Assembly (NCBI RefSeq): GCF_001949145.1
Contig: NW_019091454.1
Coordinates: 668,948-732,947, forward strand
DNA length: 64,000 nt
Reading direction: 5' to 3'
From: Acanthaster planci
Taxonomy: Eukaryota; Echinodermata; Asteroidea; Valvatida; Acanthasteridae
Numbering within the stretch: position 1 is the first letter of the stretch; each line of letters starts with the position of its first letter. A program made the translations under genes and the position numbers. The notes under the pieces are model-generated. The model had not been told where the DNA came from. It searched no databases and saw nothing but the letters and a program-made list of their open reading frames with translations. Below, piece by piece: positions 36,000-48,303 of the stretch.

Positions 36000-38150
36000 C
36001 ATGAGAGAGCGTGCGTTTTCCATATTGTAGCAGCAATTGCGGGTTATGGCCTAACCGCTTGAGAGAGTGCTTCCTATTTAAAACAGTTTAACGGGGACAA
36101 GGCCTAGCCTCATGGGTGCTTCACCCCTATATGTGGCCCTGACGAGGATATAGGCCTTAGCCGCAAGCGGGAGGGGCCCTTACTGGGATCAGTGCCTCCT
36201 GCTCAACAGTCATGCTCAGGAGCCAACTGATGCGGCTAGATCGAGCCCACGTGTTCATGCCTGAGCTCTGATCACTGACAGAATGAGGGCAAGGCCAAGC
36301 CACACAAGAGAGTGCTCCATTTCCAAAGCGGCTCAGACGAGGACTCCGGCCTTAACCACGACACTCATTTCCATGGTAGTCAGACTCCCATGGGGAATTT
36401 TCTGACTTATAATTTCTATTTCTCCGCTCCCAACAGACCGCCTAGTGAACTGAGCCAGCGCTTCCTACGACCGTCGAAGACCCAACGAGTCGACTGACAG
36501 AACACCCGTGGCTCACAAAAGCCAGCGGACCAACAGGCTCCTCTTCCCCCGCCACCCACAAGGGCTTCCGGCTGCTGTAGCTCTGCTACACGCAAGGCCG
36601 CATCCTTGGTAATGCCGGCCAACCCGACACCTAACCAGCCTCATACCGACGACATCAGGGTGGGCTCCCCGCGCTCCACCGGGTCAGGACCGCCTGATGG
36701 TTCTCGCCAAGCAAGAACTTGCTGGGCACCGCGGAACCCACGGGACTACTTTGCCGACGTGGCTTCATTCCTCCGCAACCCATCCGCGGCTCTGGCTTCC
36801 GGCTCGGCATTCCCGGTAATTTGGGGCCCTTCTCGGCTGGCCCGCCATCCCAAGAAGATGGCGTCCAACTCCCGTCTGCCCTCTGGGGGATCAGCCTTCG
36901 ACTTTACCTGCTGCATCGACTGCTGAATCTCCCCCTCGTTCCAGACCAGAAAGCAAGTGCTCTTCTTCCCATTCAGCGGTTGCTTCGACGACCAAGAAGA
37001 GACATCATCCTAAACAATGCAAACGCTCCCCCTGAGCTATGGATGACAGTGCTCCAGTCCATCAATGAATCTCTGTCCTCCTTAGTTCGCTGCCTGAGCG
37101 ACAGACCCATGCCAGTTTTCACCGCTCCAGACCCAGGCCTTTCGCCCCCGGCTCCCGCAACCTCAACCCGCTCCGTGGTTATGGACAACTACTTGGAGCG
37201 TGGTACTCACCGAAGCCTGGGCCAAGGTGGTGTCCCCTTCCGGAACCTTCAGTCACATACGGGAGCACCCATGGATCTGACCCTGGAATGGCTGCACCTC
37301 ACTCTGAGCAACAGACACCATCGTCAGGAGAAGACGACGCCGACTCGACGGGCGACTACACCCCTTCTGAATGCCGGCTTCATCTCCTGCAGCGTGATAT
37401 GATCCAAGTCCTGGGCCTTCCAGCTCCCGCTCCCCCCGAGAGGGGCACTGGCTGTGCCCCCTTCAAGCGCCACGCGACCAGGTTGGAGTCTTCGGGTCCA
37501 ACTTTCTCAGAGATATCCCGCTTGACCGCTCTTGCACCGAGATCTTCGATTCAATCAGCAAGGCCACACGCTGGTGCCCTTGTCCTCCTAGGGCCCTGGC
37601 TTATTACCACTTCCCGAGGGAGGACTACGATAACTTCTTATCGGTGCCGGAAATTCCAGATGCAGTTTGGGACAAAATCATCACTGACTCGGGCAAGGCT
37701 CCTCAAAAGTCGATCTTCCGCAATAGTGACAAGTCCCGCCTCGATTACCACTTCCTGAGGGAGCACTACGATAACTTCTCATCGGTACCGTAAATTCCAG
37801 ACACAGCGCGGAGCAAAATCATCTCCGACTTGGGCAAGGCTTCTTGCCTTAGCCTTCGCTGTTCAGCCTTCCTCCTCCTCTCGGAATACATCGCATGTGC
37901 ATGCGAGGAGAATTCACCATTGTGCCCAGACTTTGCGGCTCTGGCACTCCGGGGCCTAGATGAGGGCTTGGCCCTCACCTTCGAGCAATTCACTCAGATC
38001 TCCTGCCTGGCTTCCTCCACCTGCAGAGCTAATGCCTTGGAGGCGATGCATATCCCTTTGTGAAGGTGTGAAGTCTAGACTTCAAGGTCTCCCACTTTCT
38101 GGCAAGGATCTCTTCGCCGGCAAGTTTCTGGAATCTCTTTAGGCCGACTG
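36000..38150 (+). pseudogene. Retroelement gag-like relic (possibly DIRS type)
   Basis: Three frames (36719-37402, 37288-37758, 37830-38142) together look like one decayed coding region rich in Pro and Ser. The last part, with RANALEAMHIPLCEGVKSRL and GLPLSGKDLFAGKF, resembles the gag end of DIRS-like retroelements as I recall them; that family call is weak. A 98-base block (37603-37700) is repeated at 37744-37841, the second copy with a stop. 36000-36500 is structured, with several small inverted repeats, and may be the element's leader. No polymerase follows. Confidence 0.35.
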
Positions 38151-39553
38151 AACAGCAGAACAAAGGGTTTGCTGCAAGTGTTATCGTCACCGATAAGTTA
38201 TTTTCCTTGTAGTTTTAGTGTAATGTAATTTGCATAGTACAGTACATGTATGTCTAGTCCAGCTGGGTTTAACTTTTTTGAATTCTTGCCTTTGAAGATT
38301 CTTTTTATGACTGGGTTAAATTTGCATACGATGTCAGGCCACACGGTTCTTACCTTCTTTATGTATTATTAATTGGTATGTAATTTGCAATGCATATTAA
38401 GTCATCATTAAATATCATTCGGCCAATCACGTTGCACTATTCCTGTACCATGTGAACGTACTGAGTATATCATTTCGGGAAGTTCCAATTGAGGTCAGTC
38501 TATGGGCGTATCAACTGTACGGAATTGCATGTGTGTTTGTGCATGTATAAGTTGTGATATGTCATTTGTGACGTTTATTTTCTTATAGTTGCTCGGTTTA
38601 TTTTTGTATTTTTGGCACCGGAATGTCGCTGTAAACCCTGAAACCTCCTGCTGGCCCATTTATTTCAGTATCCATCTTGAATACCATTCACTGTGTGTAT
38701 TCCAGGGGGTGTTGATGCCGCAAACGATTTCTAAGTGTGTAATTGAAGCATATGTTGTAATGATACATATAATGATGTGTGTACAACTGACGGAGCGATT
38801 AATTTATTGGATATTAAAGATGTTGTAAATTCATTTGAAAGTACAACTGCTGGCAACAAAATCAGTTTTTAGTAAAGCGGCAAAATTCCTGAATTTTTGA
38901 TAGAAGATGGTACGTATGGTTAATGTGTAGTTTGGACTTACACGTAATTATAATTGGGGTTTAATTTTTTATACTTATTATTAATGTCTAATCTATTTAA
39001 ATGTATCAATGTTTATTTCAGTTTCACCGATTCCTCATGGAATTGTTATTAAACTAATGGATTGGCATCTTGCGTCACCGTTTCTCATTCTCTGGTGTTT
39101 CCACGTGCCCGTCATTGACAGCAAGTTTTGTGGTCAATGCAGACACAGGAGACACCATTCGTAGGGAAGTAGGAAACAGCCTCAACTTTGAATTGGTGAA
39201 AAAAATGTAAGAAAAATGCATCCAGGATACCATTGATATACAAATGCCCTCAAAATTGTGAGGCTCTTGTTGTACCCAAAATTTACCCACAAATCTGGGA
39301 AAACATCAACTCCAGGTCACACAATCTGAGCTCCGAAGAGTCCAAAAGTCTATTTTTAATTTTGTGTAGTCTTCATTTTTAATTCTTGTGATTATCTTCA
39401 ATTTTTTTAACCATCGTGTTTTATACGATGTGTGAAGGAATCTGTTGGCGTTTTCTGTTTCTGTATGTGTGACTTTTGTGCCAACTTGTCTTCTTCAAGA
39501 AGATTTTTGATCAACTTTTTAGCACCCTTTGAGCATATCATGTTGGCTAAAAT
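38151..39553. other. Intron 3 stretch, no gene seen
   Basis: AT-rich, without recognisable coding or repeat structure. The last few hundred bases may be the LINE 5' UTR. Confidence 0.4.
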
Positions 39554-41460
39554 TTGGACAGGACTTCTGCTTTTCATATATGCCTCCCAGCATATGTGAG
39601 TACTTCATCGAATCAAGCTTTATTGCTTGTGAACAGAGTGACCATTGCTGACAAGTTTTCAAGCTTTTCTCTACCCTGGGTTGTTACACCTCTACTGATG
39701 AACGTACGGGTAGGCGTTCACGTTGAAATGAAATCTAACTTTCGTCATAAAATTTTTCTTGGGAGGTGGAATGAACATGTCTATACATCTTTACAACTAG
39801 CTGGGCTAAACCCTCCTTTAGATCTCACAGTTTGTGTCGGCATTTCTCTAAACCCTGGACCGGAAGTATCAGTGAAGTTGAACACAAACCGGAGCTAATA
39901 TCATGCAATTCAAAGAATACGAAACAGATAAAGAATTCACTGCATCAACTGTTCCCTTATTGTTGTGGTCACCCTGATCATCACATTTTTGGAATACTTA
40001 AGAAGAATGGCCTCTTAAGATACAGGGGAAAGAGAGCTGGTCGCCATGCCTGTACAACTTATGTCCTAGGCATCAGCATTACCCAATTGCTACCTTAAAG
40101 GAAACCCGTCGATTGAATACTAAGCCCATTTCTCGTCCAATCGACAGATCTCTGTTAGTTAACATCAAAACAGTACAAGTCCTACCTTCAACTTCGGGGC
40201 CACTTTATGATAACCCAGATACTCGAACTACCAGAAGTCCTGAACTTAATGACCAACCTGGAAAACATTTGATGGCCTTGACATCATTGGACGTTAGGTA
40301 TATTAAAGGTATCAAGATTTTACATTTGAATACTAGATCTTTGTACATCAAACTTGATGAGATACGCTTGCTTGTAGTGGAAAGCAATCCTGACATTCTG
40401 CGAATCTCCGAAACATGGCTGCATGATGGGATTGATGACTCGGAGATACACATACCGAGTTTTACTTTACTACGGAAGGATAGAGGAGACGGCCATGGTG
40501 GTGTGGCACTAGACATGTATGTCAACAACAGATTGACTGTAGACCTAATTAATGTGCCAGATTATCAGCATACCAAAGTTGAAAGCTTATGGGTTAAGCT
40601 GAGTCTACCGCATACTTGTCCTATTCACACCGGAATTGTCTATGGGCCAAATGTCTGTAACCAGGTTTTTTGAGGAACTGGAGGTTGTGCTGGACGAGAT
40701 TATGGAATGCTGTGCAGAATCAAGATCGCATGGAGAAATTGTTTGCGTTGGGGACTTCAATTGTGATGCTCTCAAACACTTTGACTGGCAGTGGAAAAAG
40801 CTTAACGAGCTAATGTCAGCAAGGCATTTATCGCAGATCATCTCGAAACTTACCAGGGTTACTGATAATTCAGAAACACTGATTGATCATGTCTGGACCA
40901 CCCATCCGGATATGTACACATATAATGGTGTGTTAGCGTCAGTTATTAGCCACCACTCACTAATTTATGCTATTCGCAAAGCACTGACACTTCTAAGGGT
41001 CCCGCTCGTATTATTAGGTGTAGGTCCTATCGGTCATTTGATGAAATGGACTTTACTAATGATCTGGGATTAATCTCTCGGGCAGATGTTCGAAATGCTG
41101 GAAGTCCTGGCGTAGCATGGACATCTTTTGAGGAAACTCTTGGCAAAGTCTGTGCAAAACATGCTCCTTTTAAACAATTTAAAATCCCTAATAGGGGTCC
41201 CAACTGGTTCAATGATGAGTATCTTGTCTTAAGAAAACGGTTAGTGCAAATCAGATGTCGTGCCTAGTTTACAAGTTCTTGAACTGATTGGGCTGCTTTC
41301 CGTCAGATGAGAAACAGGGTTAATAATCTAGCTCAAAAGCTGAAGTGTGAAGTTTATGAGACGACAATCAACAATGCACCCTCTGAATTAAAAAAAACTT
41401 TGGAAGGTAATAAAACCCTTATGCCCTCAAATAAAAATAAAAATGTTACCGAAAAATACA
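39554..41460 (+). pseudogene. CR1/L2-like LINE: 2A-like motif and endonuclease
   Basis: The first frame (39554-39898) ends with CVGISLNPGP (NPGP at 39851-39862), like the 2A-type peptides known at the N terminus of some CR1/L2 elements. After a frameshift comes LLRYRGKRAG, then the APE endonuclease: LHLNTRSL, ISETWLHDG, RKDRGDGHGGVAL and GDFNCDAL. The last box reads SHHSLIY where SDH is expected, so a catalytic Asp is lost. A frameshift lies near 40660. The linker (WFNDEYLVLRKR, then FRQMRNRVNNLAQKLK) runs to about 41460, with no reverse transcriptase after it. This is a 3'-truncated, inactive copy, unusual because LINEs mostly lose the 5' end. Confidence 0.8.
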
Positions 41461-42631
41461 ACTCTCATGGGCAGCCAAAAATGTAATACGGTGGTAAATA
41501 GAACATATTGATACTGCCTTTTCCAAAATCATGGGGTGGGAGAGCACGTGATTTCAAAATCAAGAAATGTAGGAGTTTTCAAGATGAGACAAAATGGATA
41601 CTGAACCCAGAAGTTTTCCAGATACTTTCCAAAGAATGTGAACCTGATATTAATGCACAGGCGCTGCAGCAGGCACGTGCACCTGGTGAGTCTGCACCTA
41701 GGTGTTGCCATAAACTGCGCAGGCATATCGCCTGCTCAAATGGCGCCCATGGTAATTAAACCCTTTAGGCAGAGTTATTCATCTTGCGCCTTCGGTGCTA
41801 TACGATCTTTGCTGTTGGTTATCAACAATTGATGAACCATCGAGGGTGCTGTCAAATTGCCACTCAGTGATTTTTAAAGTCTAAGTTGACTTCGTGTTGA
41901 TGTGGAACATTTTTCTTCCCGTCATAGTTGAAAGCTCCTACTTTGAATGTTGACATCAGTTGAACTTACTTGTAAGAGAGGTTTACATGAATAAACAGAT
42001 ATTCCTGTGTTTCTGCATCGTGTGGACATCGTTTGTTCACAAGTCCTCACTAGCACATACCTGTTTTACATACAAAGTGTGGACGTTTCTTTATTCTCCT
42101 GTGGTTTAAGGAAACTTGAGGAAAATGCTCCTTTTTTGTCCAACTTGATGACTTCCTGGACTGTTCTTCATTTTGCCATGGATAACCTTGATTCCAAATA
42201 CCGGTGAAACTTTTCCAGAGAGGGGAAAACATTGTGTGGACATGTGCGAGTCCACACAATGCCATCATACGTACATATACATGTATGTGGACTTCTTTTG
42301 CGCAGAGGTCCATACTATGTATGCTCACACACATATAACCTTTTTAACATACTAGACATCAGAGCCACTTTTTGAGTTACAGGCCTTTTTAAGATTCTTA
42401 CAGTGTTAAAATCATAAGGAACTCTCAACACTTTCATCTACAACAATGTCCATTTTTATCAGGTACCAAAATCAAAACAAAAAGATTTGCTAGCTCTTTC
42501 TAGTGCAAACGTAAACACAATCAGATGGCTATGACTTATTTCACATTGGTTCGCATTTAAGAATGAATAAAATGTACATGTATATTTTATGTTTGGACTT
42601 TGCACTTATCGTGCTATGTGTTTGATCACAG
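41461..42631. other. Intron 3 end with a shared repeat
   Basis: 41703-41830 matches 3846-3985 (actgcgcaggc, aatggcgcccatg, ggtgctatacgatcttt). It follows directly on decayed LINE-like sequence. No gene otherwise. Confidence 0.45.
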
Positions 42632-42820
42632 GGTATTGATCTATGTTGGTGCAAACAGCCAGAAGTCGGCCTCCCAAAACCAGACCTCGTGTTCTTTCTA
42701 GACATCAGAGCGGGAGATGCTGAGAATAGGGCAAATTTTGGAGAAGAACGTTATGAAAGTGCCCTCTTCCAGAGCAAAGTGAAGGACATCTTCTATCAAT
42801 TAAAAGATAGCAGTTGGAAG
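42632..42820 (+). CDS. DTYMK: DTYMK coding exon 4 (LID region)
   Basis: A phase-0 exon of exactly 63 codons (residues 109-171). It encodes WCKQPEVGLPKPDLVFFLDI, the strand that follows the dTMP site, and then RANFGEERYE, the LID that closes over ATP and dTMP in the human-type enzyme. The following helix (ALFQSKVKDIFYQL) is also typical. The acceptor is cacag and the donor gttagtc, which is a weaker donor than those of exons 2 and 3. Confidence 0.95.
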
Positions 42821-44679
42821 GTTAGTCAGCATTTTTTTCAGAATTGTATAGTGTGTACATACATGTACATGTATGTAAAATACAGAGTCACTGCAAACAA
42901 TTTGCTCATGCATTGTGAAATACTGCGCAGCGCATTCTTCCTTCACGTTGTTGCTTTGTAGTCAGCTCCCCTGTGACCTGTACACAACAATCTGTACGGG
43001 ACAAGTATTGGTACGAGAACAAGATCTCGTTGGAAGTCTGCGCACCCTGCGAGGTCCGTGTTGTTGCAAAGTAAAATTTTGCTCGCACTTTTTTCCCCCC
43101 GTCGCAGTAATTGTTGGCTTCAAATCCCCGTGACTATGGCAAAATCAGGTTTCCTACTCGAGGTCGCCAAGTATCACCAGTATAAGTAACAGTATCACCC
43201 ACACTGCAGAGCTTGACACATTTGCTTTTATATATTCACTTGTCAGCGTATGGGGTAAAGTAGGCAGTGAATTAAGGTCAAATCAGACAACATTAAATAA
43301 ACTTTAGTGCAATTATTTTCAGAAAAACGCGACATTTACAGCTAAAGGAAATAATGACTAAAGAAATAAATTCCTGTATAGGCCTACGGTTTAAAATGAA
43401 TTCAACAATAATTAAATGAGTCAGAAACATCTGGATAGCGCAGTGTTAAAAATTCATCACAGTAGAAAGTAACATTTTTAATACCTACATTATGCGGAAA
43501 GCTTCTCCCACTATACTTTGGAAGGCCAGTGAAGTTCTACAATAAAACTTTTTTTCCTCCCCATTATTAAATATATTTTCCGACCCGTATCATTCTCTCA
43601 AAGCGCATGGGAAAAATTATGTCAATCTAAAACTCAATAAAGTATAAGAAAGTGGTTTTCGACAGCATCAAAGCGAAAGAAACATGGGCTTCAAGAAAAA
43701 AAAGAGGGCTACCGACAAAGTATGAATGGACGCTAAAGAAGTCAAAAGAATGTTTGAGAAGCCCGCATGAACTGCCCAGAAATACCTGTGGTTTATGAAC
43801 TAAAAGAGCTTCCAACATATTGGCCACAAAGAGATTGGAGCAGCAGTTAGTCCACGAACCTTGCGGAGTCGCTAGTGTTGACTCAGCAGACCTGGAAAAT
43901 TAGCATAACAAAGCCTTTTGTTAGGTGACGATCGGTTGCCAAGGTGCACATTTTGTCCGTGAGCTACGCGGAGTTTACAGACGGTCAATTTTGACAAGAA
44001 CCCTAAGGGTGGGAATTGACATTTAATTTTAAAAATGTTTAGAAAACTTCCCCACACCGTTTAAATATGTAAATGTCCCACACTTAGGGAGCTTGTCCAA
44101 AAGGTTGAACCGCGGTTTGAACGCAGACACCACTGTTTTCACAGGTCCTTACCAACCAGCCGACTGTCCACTGCCCGTGCTAATTTACCCTATCAAAGGA
44201 ACTGACTAACAAAGCCCCCTATTGTTATTTAAATTTTACACCGGGTCCACCTAGCAGAATCCGGCTGCGGTCGGTTCCTCGGATGCTTTGGAGAGCCACG
44301 GTCACCGTGTCTATTTTAATTTACTGGAATCCAGTCCCCTATAGCCCTTAATTGTTTCACAAGAGTGATGTTCAGTTGACTTGTAGTCCTTGAGGTCCTT
44401 CTTTACACGTTGCACTTTTGTACCTCAGAGTTTGTCAGTGCGTGATTGGCTACCTAAATTCATGCACTTTGAAATAGTTGGCACTGACCAAACCCTTTCA
44501 CTGCTGTAATTACAGCGTCAGTTGTCATCATTCAGAGGCCCACTTTAAAATTCCCAACAACTTCCAGTATTCCGATAGGAGCTTTCTATCCAACCTCAAA
44601 GAAATGCTTTGTATAAATGTTTGAGGAGAGCCACCGCCAATTTGAATAAAATCTGGTACACTGAGTTCTTTTAATTCAC
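42821..44679. other. Intron 4 stretch, no gene seen
   Basis: Short ORFs only. A (TACATG)-type run lies at 42858-42873. Confidence 0.4.
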
Positions 44680-44905
44680 GTGAACATAACTTGAATTCTC
44701 CATACTAAAACCACTGTTGCTATACCCAAGCTTTTGCTTAGTTACATTGGAGACGCCTTGCAACAATACACTGTTCTCAATGGATAAGAACGGCACAAAG
44801 GGACCAGTCCATTCCAGAGTTGGTGGTCACGATGCAAAAGCTTGCCCCGAATCACGAGGTATAGCAACAGTGTCTTTAGTCTGAGGAATTCAAATTGTTA
44901 CGTTC
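44680..44905. repeat. Imperfect inverted repeat
   Basis: 44680-44745 and 44835-44905 are inverted matches (cactgttgctatac, aagcttttgc, ttgaattc). Probably a small foldback element; ends not defined. Confidence 0.5.
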
Positions 44906-47345
44906 CTGTGCAATCAGATAACACAGTGTACCGGATATTATTCAAATTTAACTCGCAAGTGGCTTATTCTTGGAACCCGTCGGAGAAGTACACACACTGT
45001 TTAGAAAGGGGATCTTTTTTTCTTTGCTCATTGGATAATTTTTTTACTTTTGTTCTGGTTGAAAAGGGCCCTCGGCCGTTAAAAATTAAATGCCCCAACT
45101 GGAATTCTTTTTTGTCTAAGAAAATGATAATTGTTGGTCATTTTTTGCAGAATTTTTCAGGTAGCAGGGGGTAAGTTGATTGTTTTCAATCTGAAAACAA
45201 AGACTGAGCATTTATTTCAGAAATGTTGCATGTCGTAGCACCTCAAATAAGCATTTTTCCCCCCAATGCTTAATGACAGCAAACCCGTTTTCTGCTTTAG
45301 ATTTTTTGTGATCAAAGCACATTCAAAAGTTTGCTGTCCTTCTGAGTTCGCCCGCCCGCGCTGTGAACAGGTTTTGCGGTTTATACGCTGCCAAGTGTTT
45401 TCATGGTTCAATGCTGGAGGTATTCAAGTAAAAAGACAAGGTCATGCTTATGATGGGTTTTATATCACAGCGGCTGGGACTCCATCCTTGCCACTTGATT
45501 TCATATTGCCAACTGATACTTAGTCTTCATAATGGTTTTAGTAATAAGCCCACGATCAGTAAAGCAGTTCAGTTATCAACAAGCATAAGTGTATGGTTTT
45601 GCCTTAAAAATAGGGATTTTTCATTCTAAAAGCAGTTTTTGGGGGTAGGCATGTTTTTCTATTATAGCAATAGACACTGGAATTAAACCGTCCAAAAGTG
45701 GACATAAGTTGGCATGATGAAAGTCCTAAGCATAAAGCACTAAGGCAGAAATCCCAAGCGAAATGAACTTAGGGTAGTCCTGCACTAAAGGAACTGTATC
45801 CTGAAGTCATGGACACTGCACGCTCCTTCATTGAGAGCAACACGTTTAAGGCTCATAGAAGATGGCAGGAAGATACTGGCACTTGTGGTACTACCTTGAA
45901 GGAAGTGAAGTAACACCTGCTTCAAACCATCCCAAACCTGCAAAATGAAAGGCCAAATATAGGTATGTGAACACTCACAGGTCAACTTGTACCCATACTA
46001 ACTCGCACCACTAGGTCTAAAAGTTGATTTACATATAAAATCTATTTGAATTGGATACCTCCTTGTCCTATCGGGATATCTCAGGATGAAGCCGTCCACT
46101 CAGATGACCAAAGATCACCTTGGAAGAGACCAGTTTGTGTAAGTAGAACTGGTTACACTTCTTAGCGTCAACCTGTGTGTACACACATAATTGGGCCTGT
46201 CAACAAAGCGTCAAAAAAAAAAACGCTTTCATTTATTGAAATTATTCCATCAACTTAAGATCCAAGAATATGCCAATATAGTGTCAGAAAACTTGCTAAT
46301 TTACTTCCTGATTCTTGCAGTTACTGGTTTTCATCTTTCTTGTCGCTTTTTCAATGGAAGAACAATATGACAGCTGGTAAGGCTGCGCTAGGAGTGGTAG
46401 TGACTTAAAGTTAAATTTAAATTTAAAAAACCAGACTATATTGTACGATTTCATTCCGATGCCCCAAAATCACCTGGTACCATTCCATACCGAGTTTAAA
46501 ATTTACACTGCTGCAAATATCACACAAGGGTGTTGCAACACGGACGTATATAAAAAACCTGGACTTGCAATGCCTTTGTATGAAAAAGAAGCCAACCAAT
46601 GGCCATTTTATGGAGCCGAATACAAAAGCATGGGTTGGCTCCCTTCTTTTGACGTCAGGAAGAACAAAGGCAGGCATTGCCAGGAAAGCTTTGTATTTGG
46701 CTCGGTAAAATGGCCGCGAGTGGATTCAATGACTCTATAAGCTGATTAAGGGCATTGCGACTCCAGATTTTATTATACACTTCCGTGCATTGCAGGTCCA
46801 GATTTTTTTTTATATGTATACAGTACATATACATCCATGACCAGTTCCCATAGGAAAGCATACATGTACACAAACTTTAAGCCATGGCTTCCCAATAGGC
46901 ACACTCCATTTGGCTCCGTTTCAGGCTTCAACTGTTTCTTAACTGCGTGACTTTGAGGTAAGCGCAATAGTAAGTCTGATAATGGCACAAAACATCAAGT
47001 AGGATGTAAAAGAACCAAACAATACAGTACTTCAATTTAATTTAAACATTTTAGGCCTACAATCGGGTATTGGTTTTGGAAACGCAGCCTGAGTCGGAGA
47101 CAAAGTTGAATATGGGGGGGTTTGGTATCCCGAATTGTAGGGGCTGGCCAGCAGCTACCTTGATTGATGCACCAATTCACGCAGCAAATGCATCGCACCG
47201 AGACATTTCTCCTAAGTTTAATTAGGATCGTGGCTATAACCCAGCAAGCATGGCAAACATTAAAATCAAATAAAAATTTTTAAAAACCTTGTAATCTTTT
47301 TATCCTAATTCTTGTCTACTTTGTTGTGTTTCCTTGTTCTTTTAG
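44906..47345. other. Intron 4 stretch, no gene seen
   Basis: The ORF at 46441-46740 is open for 99 codons but unrecognised. A pyrimidine tract ending in tttag (47341-47345) precedes the pseudogene. Confidence 0.4.
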
Positions 47346-48303
47346 ACTTCCAAAAAATGATCAGGCGACCGTCGTTCTTCAGAGCCCTCACTCACCGTGC
47401 ACGATTGCAACGCACATCGACGATATCTTAGGGGAGCTCAACTTGGCCGTAGATGTATCAGCTGGTAGATCGTTGATGGTGATGATCGCTGATGGTGGGG
47501 CTGACTTCAATGTAAATCACACCGTCAATGAAATCTACTACGCCTGCCTTTTCCGAAATGCTGGGCTTGATGCTTTGGTGGTGACATCATAATGCCCTGG
47601 ACATTCAGCAAAAAACCCATTCGAACGAGTCTGGGCACCGTGCACCAAAGCGTTAACGTCTGTCCGTCTGCCTGCATGCGTAGATGGTGAGACCAGCCCC
47701 CCGTGCTCAAAGGCATCTCTCAAAAGACGAAAGGGAAGAACGGGAACATCGTGTTTTCAACAGCACCATGAGCCTCATTAAGGACATGTACTGGGCAGGG
47801 ATCACTCTTGCCTGTAAAACAATCAGGACAGTTGTGCGTGACAGTGGGTCTGCAGAGCAACCATACAGTCATGACAACTACCTCAAGACTCATAAGGCTG
47901 TATCGGGGTCTGCCAAGAAGTTGTTGGAAGATGCTAGAAGCCGCAAGGACTACTTATTCACGATGAAGCACAGCGACACAAGAATAGGGATGTGCATATA
48001 CATGTATACAAAGTGCAGCAACGCTACATGCACTCACTGCGCAGCCAACCCTCCCCGCAAAGAGTCTTGAGAAATGCTTGAATGTGTTCGTAGGTTCCCC
48101 TCCCCCAAACCATCCATGGACAACCCAGGACATTTCATGACTTTCGCCGAGGCCCTAAACTCCAGCCATGCACCAGCATGTGACCACCTTCCCATATTCC
48201 AGCAAAAGGGACTAGGTACATGTACAGTAGGTGCCTTGAATCTAACTGCAAGTATGTTTTCACAAGCAAGAAAGACATCGGCGACCATAGAGCAAAGGTT
48301 CAT
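47346..48303 (+). pseudogene. Decayed DDE-like protein with C2H2 zinc finger
   Basis: Frame 1 carries MIADGGADFN, then a TAA (47590-47592), then CPGHSAKNPFERVWAPCTKA. A D..G-D stretch and a following PGHS.NP.ER.W box resemble the second and third acidic blocks of DDE/RNase-H-fold transposases. After a frameshift near 47715 the protein goes on in frame 2 (AKKLLEDARSRKDYLF, then C.NATCTHC) through a TGA (48068-48070). The last part, in frame 1 again, is a C2H2 finger, C-x4-C-x12-H-x4-H (48232-48303). The frame change before the finger equals an 11-base ACATGTACAGT insertion. Probably a transposase-derived gene relic; the family is not certain. Confidence 0.55.

Larger units (their letters stand above)
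34594..42631 (+). other. DTYMK intron 3 (8.0 kb)
   Basis: Donor gtaagtg, acceptor gatcacag. It contains a TIR element (35057-35523), a gag-like relic (36000-38150), a CR1/L2-like LINE 5' segment (39554-41460) and a repeat shared with 3846-3985. Confidence 0.85.

Noticed and set aside
46441-46740. A 99-codon ORF as a possible gene
   Set aside because: No homology, no splice context matched, and nothing beyond chance length in this composition.
47346-48303. An intact host gene for the zinc-finger protein
   Set aside because: It has a TAA, a TGA, a frameshift and an 11-base insertion, so it is a relic.
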